From assembly GCA_016933985.1 (NCBI GenBank), contig JAFGTU010000097.1, positions 1-13,077 on the forward strand: a DNA stretch of 13,077 bases, given 5' to 3'. This DNA is from Sedimentisphaerales bacterium (GTDB lineage Bacteria > Planctomycetota > Phycisphaerae > Sedimentisphaerales > Anaerobacaceae). Made by a program: the position numbers and the translations under genes. Positions 1-5,944 of this stretch are shown one piece after another (position 1 is the stretch's first letter; each line of letters starts with the position of its first letter). The notes below the pieces were generated by a model that saw nothing but the letters and a program-made list of their open reading frames with translations, did no database searches and was not told where the DNA came from.

Positions 1-59
1 AAAAAAACAGGGCCACAGGAAAAGTATCACTTGACTACGAGCTCTTCATAGGTGGCTGG

Positions 60-200
60 CACACAATTATGCAAAACAAACCCAATTCTCCCAGCCCTAA
101 AATCAACGCAACCTCTTGTCCTCCAGGGATTTACAGCAATATTCCGCCCCGCCCCATCAGAAAAAAACAAACCCAAACAAACCCAATCTCGTCCCGCCGA
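60..200. repeat. Intergenic repeat element with AAACAAACCCAA units
   Basis: This non-coding stretch follows the stop codon of the minus-strand GH172-like gene. Three exact copies of the 12-mer AAACAAACCCAA lie at 74-85, 165-176 and 175-186, the last two overlapping by two bases. Two of them run into CCCAATTCTC or CCCAATCTC. Read forward, the segment spells a low-complexity peptide with NKPN and KKQTQ blocks. I remember such blocks in many spurious short proteins predicted from Phycisphaerae genomes, which suggests a dispersed non-coding repeat; that is memory, not a search. On the minus strand the same DNA has four G-runs (GGG, GGG, GGGG, GGGG) between about 148 and 184, so a G-quadruplex is conceivable. 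No transposase or terminal inverted repeat is visible. The boundaries are approximate. Confidence 0.5.
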
Positions 201-243
201 AGCCCAGAGCGTAGCTGGATTCCACCCCCCGCGGCGCACTATC

Positions 244-1827
244 CTAATTCCCCGCATCCCGAACGTAATAATAATACACCACCGAGGAATAATTCGCCGG
301 AGTATCGTTATGATTCCCGTGTTCCGTGGAAATCACGATGGACTTCTTGAAGTGGATCTTCCCCGGCCAGAACCGATACGCCGTCGTCGCCCCGTTCACC
401 TGTCCGAATACGTCAATCAGCCCTTCCGTTTTCGGTTCCCCGAACAGGGGCAGCGAATAGGGATTGGTCAGCCAGAATGTGGACCAGCCCCCCTGGTACT
501 CGTCTTCATGCCCCGTCCCGTGAAAACGAGGCTTCTCCTCGCCGTCGATATATATCCGCATATCCCCCTCCCACCACCTCTTGCGGTCCAGGTTAACCGG
601 CTCGACCGTCATGACCTGCCCCACAACCGCCCCGCGACCATTATAATCAAAGAGCACATAATCCTTCTCTTCCGTAATCGGCCACGCCGTATTGTAATTC
701 GCCCCGAAATACCCGATCGCGCCCCCATCATTCCCCGCCCGAAATTGCTTCGTATATCCAATCTCGCAGAAAAACTCCCCGCCCGCCTCGTGGCTCCTGT
801 TCTGCAGACTCACGCGAATCCCCTTGCGAAACGGCATGGGAAAATAGCAATAGTATGGACCGGACGTGGACATCCCCACGAAAAGGCCGCGCACGTCCGC
901 TTCGCCCAGCCCGGACCCGAAGAACGGCCCGATAGGAACATCAACGCTCGCAGCCGACTCGCCGTCGTAGAATATCCGCAAATTGAAATGGTTCAGCCCG
1001 TACTTGTCCGGTGCGTAAAGCGGATTGATCTTGATGTACTCAATCGTCCCGCCGTGGTCCACCGAGAGCAAGTCGGCCTCGGGCTGTGTTCTTCCCGCTC
1101 GTTCCAGAGCTACGGTTTTGGTCGCCGCCTCGACTCTTTCGCCGAGCCTTTTCGGATCGCTGCCGCATCGCTGAAACAGTCTGATCAGCCCCGAGTAGTC
1201 CTGCCCCTTGCGCCACGATTCCAGCTTGGCATTCTCGTAAAGCTGATAATAGACGTTATAGAATCCGCACGTCTTTTCAGTGGTAATCTTCAAATGTTTG
1301 CCAAAAGGCACAGGCGCCGAGCAGCTAAACCCGCCGCTCGAAATGAGGGAGTGCGTCGCCAGCGGATAGACGAAAGGCCCGTATTGACCGCTGAAGAATT
1401 CCCTCGCCTCGCATTCGATCCGGGGCTTCTCCTCGCCGTCAAAGTAGAGCCTCAACTTTCCCCAATGCAAATCCATTCCCGTCCCGGTGAACCAGAAATT
1501 GTAAATGCACCCCGGCCCGTTGGCATCGAAGATAACGTGTTCCCCCGCCTCATCGACGTAAAGCTGAGAGTAGGTCCCCCTGAAACCGTCGTCGTTGCCG
1601 CCCGTCCGGTCGTAGCTCGAAAGATAATAAGACTCTGCGCCCGATTGTATCTGGGGCAGCTCGGAAAGATTCTCGTAGAAAGCAGGCCCGGCCGTCCCGC
1701 CGTGAGCCAGGGCCCCGGCCATACTGAAACATATAAAAGAAAGAAAAATTCTGCCAAACACACTGCACCTCACAAAAGCCATTTGCCCCCGGACGCCGCA
1801 CCCGATCCTGCAACGTCTCATGCGCAT
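244..1827 (-). CDS. Secreted GH172-like (DUF2961) glycoside hydrolase
   Basis: This 527-residue protein matches the DUF2961 family, now glycoside hydrolase family 172, whose characterised members act on alpha-D-fructofuranosides or D-arabinofuranosides. Visible family landmarks are GPGCIYNFWFTG (residues 104-115), CYFPMPFRKG (327-336), WWEGD (418-422), the following YIDGEEKP strand (426-433), and GTGHEDEYQGGW (437-448). As I recall, the two catalytic glutamates in the characterised enzyme are 21 residues apart, in the WEGD and GTGxED motifs. E420 and E441 here keep that spacing. A hydrophobic stretch at about 27-41 with AHG after it looks like a signal peptide, so the enzyme should be exported. 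The ATG at 1827 has a weak AGAGAGA upstream. An ATG at 1782 (residue 16), after GGGGG, would give a more ordinary signal peptide. It lies 128 bp downstream of the toroid PEP-CTERM gene on the same strand, with no terminator between them, so cotranscription is likely. The substrate is unknown. Confidence 0.85.
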   Translation of the reverse strand: MRMRRCRIGCGVRGQMAFVRCSVFGRIFLSFICFSMAGALAHGGTAGPAFYENLSELPQIQSGAESYYLSSYDRTGGNDDGFRGTYSQLYVDEAGEHVIFDANGPGCIYNFWFTGTGMDLHWGKLRLYFDGEEKPRIECEAREFFSGQYGPFVYPLATHSLISSGGFSCSAPVPFGKHLKITTEKTCGFYNVYYQLYENAKLESWRKGQDYSGLIRLFQRCGSDPKRLGERVEAATKTVALERAGRTQPEADLLSVDHGGTIEYIKINPLYAPDKYGLNHFNLRIFYDGESAASVDVPIGPFFGSGLGEADVRGLFVGMSTSGPYYCYFPMPFRKGIRVSLQNRSHEAGGEFFCEIGYTKQFRAGNDGGAIGYFGANYNTAWPITEEKDYVLFDYNGRGAVVGQVMTVEPVNLDRKRWWEGDMRIYIDGEEKPRFHGTGHEDEYQGGWSTFWLTNPYSLPLFGEPKTEGLIDVFGQVNGATTAYRFWPGKIHFKKSIVISTEHGNHNDTPANYSSVVYYYYVRDAGN

Positions 1828-1955
1828 ACTCTATCTCTCTGCAAAGCCTTTGTCCAGCGTCTCAATATCACCAAAAGTCTGGGACAACTCTCATCGCAAG
1901 TCATCTATAGAATTGATCTCCCCCGCTCGGTTCAGGCCGCAAAAACGCACCTTTC

Positions 1956-2999
1956 TTACGATGTCCGTCTTTTCAGCAGGTGCAGGACGCCCAGCCCCAG
2001 TAGGATCATCGCCGACGGCTCGGGAATCGACCAGAGAGCCTCCCCCGTTATCTGGCTGTTCTCGCCGCTGCCAAGGTGGTTCTCCCATCCGCCGCCTCCA
2101 AGTTGAACGCTCCGAAGATATGAGCGAGCGCCGGATATGCTGACCGAATACCCGCCAATGTCCAGCGCCTCCAGCGCCAGGATCGAGTAAGCCGTCTCCT
2201 GCACCACTTCGTTCCCGGCGTTCTCAATAACGTACTTCGAATTCCACGCAAAGCCGCCGCCCGCAATTTGATAGCTTGCCAGGATCTGACCAAGATCGCT
2301 GATACTGCTTGCATCCGCATGTTCGCCTGCCGTCGGGTCGAAGTCCGCGCCCGCCGAAACCAGACCCAGAATACTGCCTGCAAGACCAAGAACGTCGTAA
2401 TACGCATCTCCGTCAAGTTCCTCAATCTCGGCCCGTGTTCCGGAAAGCCATGCCGATGTGTTCGCCCCAACCAGGTTCGCGGAGAAGAGCCCTATGCCTA
2501 TATCCCAGGCGGCCAGGTTGGCGTTCACGCCAGAACGCTCGCCTCGAATAAGGTTAACGTAACCCGCCGTGTCATACAATGTCCCGGCCCCGTTTCTATT
2601 GTACGTGCCAGCCGCCAGAGCATTATAGAAATTCGTCTTGACGTAATTTGTGTAAGTCGTGCCCCCGAAAATGCTGTCAAGCTTGACCGCCAGGTACCCG
2701 TCGCAAGGAGAGAAATTGTTCGTCTTGGCAAGAAGGAAGTTGCCGGCATTTTGCAGCGCTGCCAACTGACCCGCCTCGCCGGTCTGAAGATACGCGTGGG
2801 CAAGGCCCATCGCTATCGGCCCGACAGTGTTCTTTAGACTGCTGTTCGTCGGATCCCCGTCGTCCGACGGCGAGTCCCAGCCACCGTCATTGTTCTGAAT
2901 TGCCACAAGGCGATCACCACCCGCCTGAAATATTATGTTCCCGCACGCAATGCTGCCGGCCGCAAAGACTACCAACAGAACCACCTTTACAATCCTCAT
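1956..2999 (-). CDS. PEP-CTERM protein with terpenoid-cyclase-like toroid repeats
   Basis: The start chosen is the ATG at 2999, giving 347 residues. GGAAGGG lies 8 nt upstream, and the protein then opens with an ordinary signal peptide (MRIVKVVLLVVFAAGSIAC). Upstream in-frame ATGs at 3107 and 3071 would put a long charged extension in front of it. The mature part carries repeats of the alpha-alpha toroid type found in prenyltransferase and squalene-cyclase folds: QNNDGGW (35-41), YQIAGGGFAW (243-252) and VQLGGGGW (298-305), each closing a helical hairpin. I see no DXDD cyclase acid, so a binding or structural role is more likely than terpene cyclisation. The C-terminus is a PEP-CTERM signal: PEP at 326-328, a hydrophobic helix at about 330-342, then KRR. 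Known biology says such tails direct exosortase-dependent export and surface sorting; no exosortase is in this window. It is probably the first gene of a unit with the downstream GH172-like gene. Confidence 0.85.
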   Translation of the reverse strand: MRIVKVVLLVVFAAGSIACGNIIFQAGGDRLVAIQNNDGGWDSPSDDGDPTNSSLKNTVGPIAMGLAHAYLQTGEAGQLAALQNAGNFLLAKTNNFSPCDGYLAVKLDSIFGGTTYTNYVKTNFYNALAAGTYNRNGAGTLYDTAGYVNLIRGERSGVNANLAAWDIGIGLFSANLVGANTSAWLSGTRAEIEELDGDAYYDVLGLAGSILGLVSAGADFDPTAGEHADASSISDLGQILASYQIAGGGFAWNSKYVIENAGNEVVQETAYSILALEALDIGGYSVSISGARSYLRSVQLGGGGWENHLGSGENSQITGEALWSIPEPSAMILLGLGVLHLLKRRTS

Positions 3000-3145
3000 G
3001 CCATCAGCCCTTCCATAGTCACGAGCGTTCATGCCTCCAGCGAGCCGCACCCCAGGTCTCTGCACCGAATGCGCGTCCGCCCACCCGCAGAATCTCTCTG
3101 CGAGCACAGCTCTACTGTCTTATGACAGCCATGTCCTGTCTGGGT

Positions 3146-3173
3146 AGAACTCCATCTGACCAGGTGGAGTTCT
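3146..3173 (-). promoter_or_regulatory. 12-bp leader hairpin with a competing alternative pairing
   Basis: The bases 3146-3157 pair with 3162-3173 around the loop GACC (GGTC in the transcript), including one T-G pair that becomes A-C in the minus-strand transcript, so the paired RNA stem is 11 of 12. It lies about 20 nt after the predicted start of the toroid gene transcript. AACTCC occurs twice on the plus strand (3148-3153 and 3180-3185), and GGAGTT (3166-3171) can pair with either copy, so two hairpins exclude each other. There is no T-tract, so it is not a simple terminator. A regulatory role is inferred. Confidence 0.5.
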
Positions 3174-3199
3174 TCTCACAACTCCTCCATGAGCATATC

Positions 3200-3229
3200 A
3201 TTCTACATCAGGCTGCCTCGCAATGTCAA
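3200..3229 (-). promoter_or_regulatory. Sigma-70-type promoter for the toroid PEP-CTERM gene
   Basis: On the minus strand, TTGACA (3224-3229) and TAGAAT (3200-3205) are separated by 18 bp. The predicted start of transcription is near 3193, leaving a leader of about 190 nt before the ATG at 2999. It would drive the toroid PEP-CTERM gene and, by read-through, the GH172-like gene. The -35 hexamer is a perfect consensus and the -10 has one mismatch. Confidence 0.65.
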
Positions 3230-3360
3230 GGGGAAAATCCCCCATCTTGCCTATATTGCCGCTTTTGTCCTATCCCTCCTTTCTGAGTATTTGAGCATCC
3301 TAATCGGATTGCTGTATCGGCTGTTTTTGCAGGATGGATGTTAAAATAGGCAATTTTGCC

Positions 3361-3390
3361 TTGACTTATGCTCTCAAAATAGGGTATAAT
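3361..3390 (+). promoter_or_regulatory. Strong sigma-70-type promoter, apparently leaderless
   Basis: TTGACT (3361-3366) and the perfect TATAAT (3385-3390) are 18 bp apart. Transcription should start six or seven bases after the -10 box, at about 3396-3397. That is the A of the ATG of the small membrane protein, so the message would have no 5' leader. This also argues against the earlier in-frame ATG at 3334, which lies upstream of the promoter. Confidence 0.7.
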
Positions 3391-3398
3391 ATCCCTAT
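3379..3398 (+). promoter_or_regulatory. Operator-like inverted repeat over the -10 box and start codon
   Basis: The perfect 6-bp arms ATAGGG (3379-3384) and CCCTAT (3393-3398) flank TATAATAT, so the palindrome encloses the -10 box and overlaps the start codon. A protein bound here would block polymerase. The octamer AAAATAGG also occurs at 3343-3350 and 3376-3383, 33 bp apart, which is about three helical turns. The repressor, if one exists, is not identifiable from the window. Confidence 0.4.
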
Positions 3399-3570
3399 GG
3401 CCACAGATGTTATATCATTTGTTCTACGTATTGGGCTCGTAATTGGCGTTTGGGGGTTGATTTGGTCATTTGTTGAGCCGAGAACGCAGGCCATGCGTGT
3501 GTTCAGGGCGGCGCTGCTCGTCCTCGGCCTTCTGGGCGTCTGGGCTATATTGAGTATTGTGGAAGCGTAG
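3397..3570 (+). CDS. Small two-helix membrane protein, unknown function
   Basis: The protein is 57 residues, with hydrophobic helices at about 5-24 and 38-55. The linker between them has the sequence VEPRTQAMRVFRA. I do not recognise the family. I chose the ATG at 3397 because the TATAAT box at 3385-3390 would start transcription there. An in-frame ATG at 3334 would add 21 residues that overlap the promoter and look non-coding. With no Shine-Dalgarno, translation would be leaderless. The convergent neighbour ends 154 bp away. The good promoter and clean helix-linker-helix pattern support a real gene, but homologues would be needed to prove it. Confidence 0.55.
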   Translation: MATDVISFVLRIGLVIGVWGLIWSFVEPRTQAMRVFRAALLVLGLLGVWAILSIVEA

Positions 3571-3724
3571 TTCCCCGCTTTGAAGCTCCCAGCCACTCTA
3601 CGCCACGGATTCCGCGCACTCCAGCACCTGTTTCGCAGAGTTCCGCGACACGGACTCGTTGGCGACGTCTTCTGCCGCTTCTGCGAAGCGATTTAGCGGC
3701 GATATGGTACAAAAAGCCCCGATT

Positions 3725-3961
3725 CTACGTCGTGGCTCTCTGTCTCTGGAACAAATACAGAATGATGCCCAGAGCGATCAAACCGACAAGCCCGTTCTCG
3801 CCGAGGCTGTTCAGCAGGCCGGTCAGATTGGCGACAATCCCCGCAAAGAACGGAACATTCGGGCCAAAAAGAATGCCCACCACAATGCCCAAAGCGACCA
3901 ATAACAGGGCAATTTCAGTTATTTCGCCAATCCATTTCTTCGTCTGTTCGAGTGGACTCAT
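3725..3961 (-). CDS. Small two-helix membrane protein, unknown function
   Basis: The ATG at 3961 has GGAG 8 nt upstream and gives 78 residues. An upstream in-frame ATG at 4033 would add 24 residues of unpersuasive sequence. The protein has a short charged N-terminus (MSPLEQTKKWIGEITE), then hydrophobic helices at about 16-33 and 59-73. A loop with the sequence FGPNVPFFAGIVANLTGLLNSLGENG joins them, broken here only as FGPNVPFF (31-38) and LNSLGENG (50-57). It ends QRQRATT. Small glycines spaced along both helices suggest tight helix packing or oligomers. I do not recognise a named family. It is convergent with the small gene ending at 3570 and divergent from the gene at 4171. Confidence 0.65.
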   Translation of the reverse strand: MSPLEQTKKWIGEITEIALLLVALGIVVGILFGPNVPFFAGIVANLTGLLNSLGENGLVGLIALGIILYLFQRQRATT

Positions 3962-4170
3962 AACGAGGTCTCCATAATAGATATCAACAAAACGATGCTT
4001 GTTCCTGCATATTATTCGGTCCTTAGCACCCATTTACTTGAATATCGGGCGTAGAAACTCAAGTTTATTTGCCACCGAACCAGACTCTTGCACTTAACCT
4101 TGGCTCTATTCGTGTCGATTTACCTTGAGTGTTAGGTCGATTGGATTCCGTCTGAATTCGTTGGTTAACG

Positions 4171-4548
4171 ATGTCATTTGTTATTCTCGGACTTTCGTTG
4201 GCATTCGGCATGGTCGTTTTTGTGAAGCTGATCGGACCCGATGCCTGGCTTATAAGAGGGCTCAGAGGCGATAAGCTCGGAGCGGTTGTCGCTTTATGCT
4301 CTATTCTGCTTTGCGGCGCGCTGATACTCCTGTTGTTGCGGCTCTCCCTGTCTGCGATTCAGGAGTTGCCCACCGCAGTTTCGGCGGCCGCTACCGGAGA
4401 TTCACCACTGCAATATGCTAAGCGCCTGCAGGTTTGGGATGTTTTTGCCAATCTTGCCTCTTTTTGCCTCCCAATTCTAACCGGTTATCTTCTTAGCCTG
4501 CTTTATCGCGGGGTTTATAGGACCATCACAAGGATTGCACTTCGATAG
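4171..4548 (+). CDS. Hypothetical membrane protein with about three helices
   Basis: This 125-residue protein has hydrophobic segments at about 3-20, 37-60 and 92-112. A polar stretch of about 30 residues (63-90) lies between the second and third. The C-terminus is basic (YRGVYRTITRIALR). No known domain is recognisable. The ATG at 4171 has no convincing Shine-Dalgarno (the preceding bases are GTTGGTTAACG), and I found no clear promoter upstream, which lowers confidence. Its neighbours are two other small membrane proteins of unknown role, but nothing shows that they act together. Confidence 0.5.
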   Translation: MSFVILGLSLAFGMVVFVKLIGPDAWLIRGLRGDKLGAVVALCSILLCGALILLLLRLSLSAIQELPTAVSAAATGDSPLQYAKRLQVWDVFANLASFCLPILTGYLLSLLYRGVYRTITRIALR

Positions 4549-4855
4549 GGCAGCATTCAGATACGAGCACCACACATTTCTCACCGCCAAACTGGCTTGA
4601 ATGCGGATATTGGTGCATCTGCCGTATCAGACCAAGCCATACAGTTTCTTCGTTTTCAGCGCTCTCGGCCTGTGCCAAGAGAGGCAAAATGACAAAGAAA
4701 GACAATCCTTCGGTCCGACTCAGTGCATAAGACCAACTCATAACATGAGCAGACGTAACATCTTATCGGACAATAGGTTAGAGTACTTTGATGTGGAAAC
4801 CGTGCTCTTTTCAGCGGAATTCTGCGGGAAAAGCGTGTTTTTTCCCATAATTCTC

Positions 4856-4883
4856 TTGACATTTGGCGGCCTCTTGATATACT
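4856..4883 (+). promoter_or_regulatory. Extended -10 promoter for the tandem PEP-CTERM genes
   Basis: A perfect TTGACA (4856-4861) is followed after 16 bp by TATACT (4878-4883). TG stands one base before the -10 box (4875-4876), which is the extended -10 pattern. The predicted start is near 4890. The first plus-strand gene downstream starts at 5239, so the leader would be about 350 nt. Confidence 0.65.
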
Positions 4884-4945
4884 TGAAGACGTTAGTATGG
4901 CTTCCATTAAGAGGAGGCCAAGTATAAGCACGGTTTCGTCAGTTG

Positions 4946-4972
4946 TGTCACACGGATGTGACATTCTGTCAC
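4946..4972 (+). promoter_or_regulatory. Three alternating TGTCAC/GTGACA half-sites
   Basis: TGTCACA (4946-4952) faces TGTGACA (4957-4963) across CGGA. GTGACA (4958-4963) then faces TGTCAC (4967-4972) across TTC. All arms are perfect. The cluster lies about 60 bp after the predicted start of transcription. It could be a binding site for a dimeric regulator. In RNA, the first pair makes a 7-bp hairpin with a 4-nt loop. Confidence 0.4.
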
Positions 4973-5158
4973 GGTAGGTGAACAAGGACAGAGGTGTGAT
5001 GATAGCTTGCAGGAGTTGCGGGTGGTTATACGTCTTGGTTGCGTTTTTTTCGCGTGCGGTTGAGTTGTCTGCGCAGGCGGGGAGCGCCTTACCGCCCGAG
5101 TGTAAATGGAGAGTCCGATTGTCCCTCTGTTGTCTCCTACGTGATCGTACGGTTGTCG

Positions 5159-5183
5159 CGCCTTCTGAGGCGTTTTGTCTTTT
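5159..5183 (+). terminator. Attenuator-like intrinsic terminator in the PEP-CTERM leader
   Basis: The hairpin CGCCT (5159-5163), TTCTGA-containing turn, AGGCG (5168-5172) is followed directly by TTTTGTCTTTT. It lies 56 bp before the first PEP-CTERM start codon and about 270 nt after the predicted promoter start. That is where a transcription attenuator would be. The stem is only 5 bp, so its strength is uncertain. Confidence 0.45.
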
Positions 5184-5238
5184 GAGACTGTTCTGTGTTT
5201 AGGAGAAAGTGTTTTACTTGTTTTTAGGAGTGACGGAA

Positions 5239-5862
5239 ATGAAAAGGATGTTATTTGGACTAATGGTCTGTGTGATGTCGGGAGGATCAGTGTTTGCTGT
5301 TCCGACTATGGGATGGACAAGGGGTGATCCGGGTTCAACGTACCAGGAGTGGACGTTTATCAATGGTGATAATCCTGCTTCGCCGGAAGTGGATGAGAAT
5401 CCTTACGGTGTTGCTGAAGCTACCATCAGCGGTTACTGGTTTAGAGATTATCTGGATCGGCCGGGTGTATGGTTTAATTACCCTGGATCACTTGATATAA
5501 GTCTTTATATTCCCAACCGCGAAGTCCGCAGCGAATGGAAGGAAATCTGGCTTGAAATAGGCTATAAGGGCGTGATCGACGAAATATCCGTTGATCCGAT
5601 TCCGGATTGTGACTCGGCTGAACTTATGTACCAAAACACAGTTCTCGTGGATCCAACTCACTTCTGGTACAAGGCGACATACGTATGGCACATAGAGCCG
5701 AATCCTTATGCCGAAACAATCTTAATCCGTGCTACCGGCACCGGAGGTTTCGTCGACTATATAAAGGTTGATACGATGTGTATTCCCGCCCCCGGAGCAA
5801 TTCTACTGTGTAGTATTGGCGCGGGATTCGTTGGCTGGCTGCGGAAACGCAGGATGGTATAA
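5239..5862 (+). CDS. PEP-CTERM protein, first of a tandem paralogous pair
   Basis: The ATG at 5239 follows AGGAG with an 8-nt spacer and gives 207 residues. An in-frame GTG at 5209 lies before that ribosome site. A signal peptide covers about residues 1-20 (MKRMLFGLMVCVMSGGSVFA). The body looks like a beta-rich extracellular domain with blocks shared with the next gene: QEWTF (36-40), NPASPEVDENPYG (45-57), GVW (76-78), KEIWLEIGYKG (101-111), DPT (138-140) and EPNPY (153-157). The tail is a PEP-CTERM variant with PAP at 183-185, a hydrophobic helix at about 187-201, then RKRR. Such tails direct exosortase-mediated sorting. I know of no biochemical function for the domain. A promoter and an attenuator-like leader precede it, and 82 bp separate it from its paralogue, probably in one operon. 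Confidence 0.85.
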   Translation: MKRMLFGLMVCVMSGGSVFAVPTMGWTRGDPGSTYQEWTFINGDNPASPEVDENPYGVAEATISGYWFRDYLDRPGVWFNYPGSLDISLYIPNREVRSEWKEIWLEIGYKGVIDEISVDPIPDCDSAELMYQNTVLVDPTHFWYKATYVWHIEPNPYAETILIRATGTGGFVDYIKVDTMCIPAPGAILLCSIGAGFVGWLRKRRMV

Positions 5863-5944
5863 ATGAACTGATTTAGGAACAAATGGCGCACAAACAAATC
5901 GTTTTTGGCTTGTCTAAGGGGCATGGAACTTAAGGAGAACAGTG

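Larger units (their letters stand above)
3000..3396. other. Divergent intergenic region with two promoters and leader hairpins
   Basis: This gap separates the minus-strand toroid PEP-CTERM gene from the plus-strand small membrane protein. It holds a minus-strand promoter (3200-3229), a leader of about 190 nt, and a plus-strand promoter (3361-3390). Besides the long hairpin at 3146-3173, smaller inverted repeats are visible: CGCAGA/TCTGCG (3086-3091 and 3097-3102) and CTGTC/GACAG (3115-3119 and 3124-3128). A GGCAA-TT-TTGCC inverted repeat lies at 3349-3360, just upstream of the plus-strand -35 box. I see no gene here. Confidence 0.6.
4549..5238. other. Long non-coding region and leader upstream of the tandem PEP-CTERM genes
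   Basis: No convincing gene lies in these 690 bases. The first 300 show nothing clear apart from an inverted repeat GGGAAAA/TTTTCCC at 4826-4832 and 4840-4846. From 4856 onward there is a promoter, a cluster of TGTCAC/GTGACA half-sites, a GGCGG/CCGCC hairpin (5076-5080 and 5092-5096), and a hairpin with a T-tract at 5159-5183. Together these suggest a regulated leader of about 350 nt, or a separate small RNA of about 290 nt ending at the T-tract. It matches no riboswitch class I know. Open frames here have poor codon texture and overlap these signals. Confidence 0.5.

Noticed and set aside
52..2106. A 684-codon open frame on the plus strand.
   Set aside because: It lies antisense to the GH172-like gene and the end of the toroid gene, is rich in Pro and Arg, has no domain or ribosome site, and both minus-strand genes carry clear family motifs.
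3571..3724. A minus-strand frame reading FAEAAEDVANESVSRN and ending at 3600, possibly a gene remnant.
   Set aside because: It is about 40 codons, has no start or recognisable family, and follows the 78-residue protein in another frame; too short to call.
4826..4846. The inverted repeat GGGAAAA/TTTTCCC as a terminator for the gene ending at 4548.
   Set aside because: No T-tract follows on either strand, and it lies nearly 280 bp after the stop codon.
4601..4927. A plus-strand frame of 108 codons with a hydrophobic stretch near its end.
   Set aside because: It overlaps the promoter at 4856-4883, lacks a ribosome site, and its composition does not look like protein.
4978..5202. A GTG-started frame of 74 codons in the PEP-CTERM leader.
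   Set aside because: It runs through the attenuator hairpin and T-tract, is Cys- and Leu-rich without pattern, and has no family resemblance.
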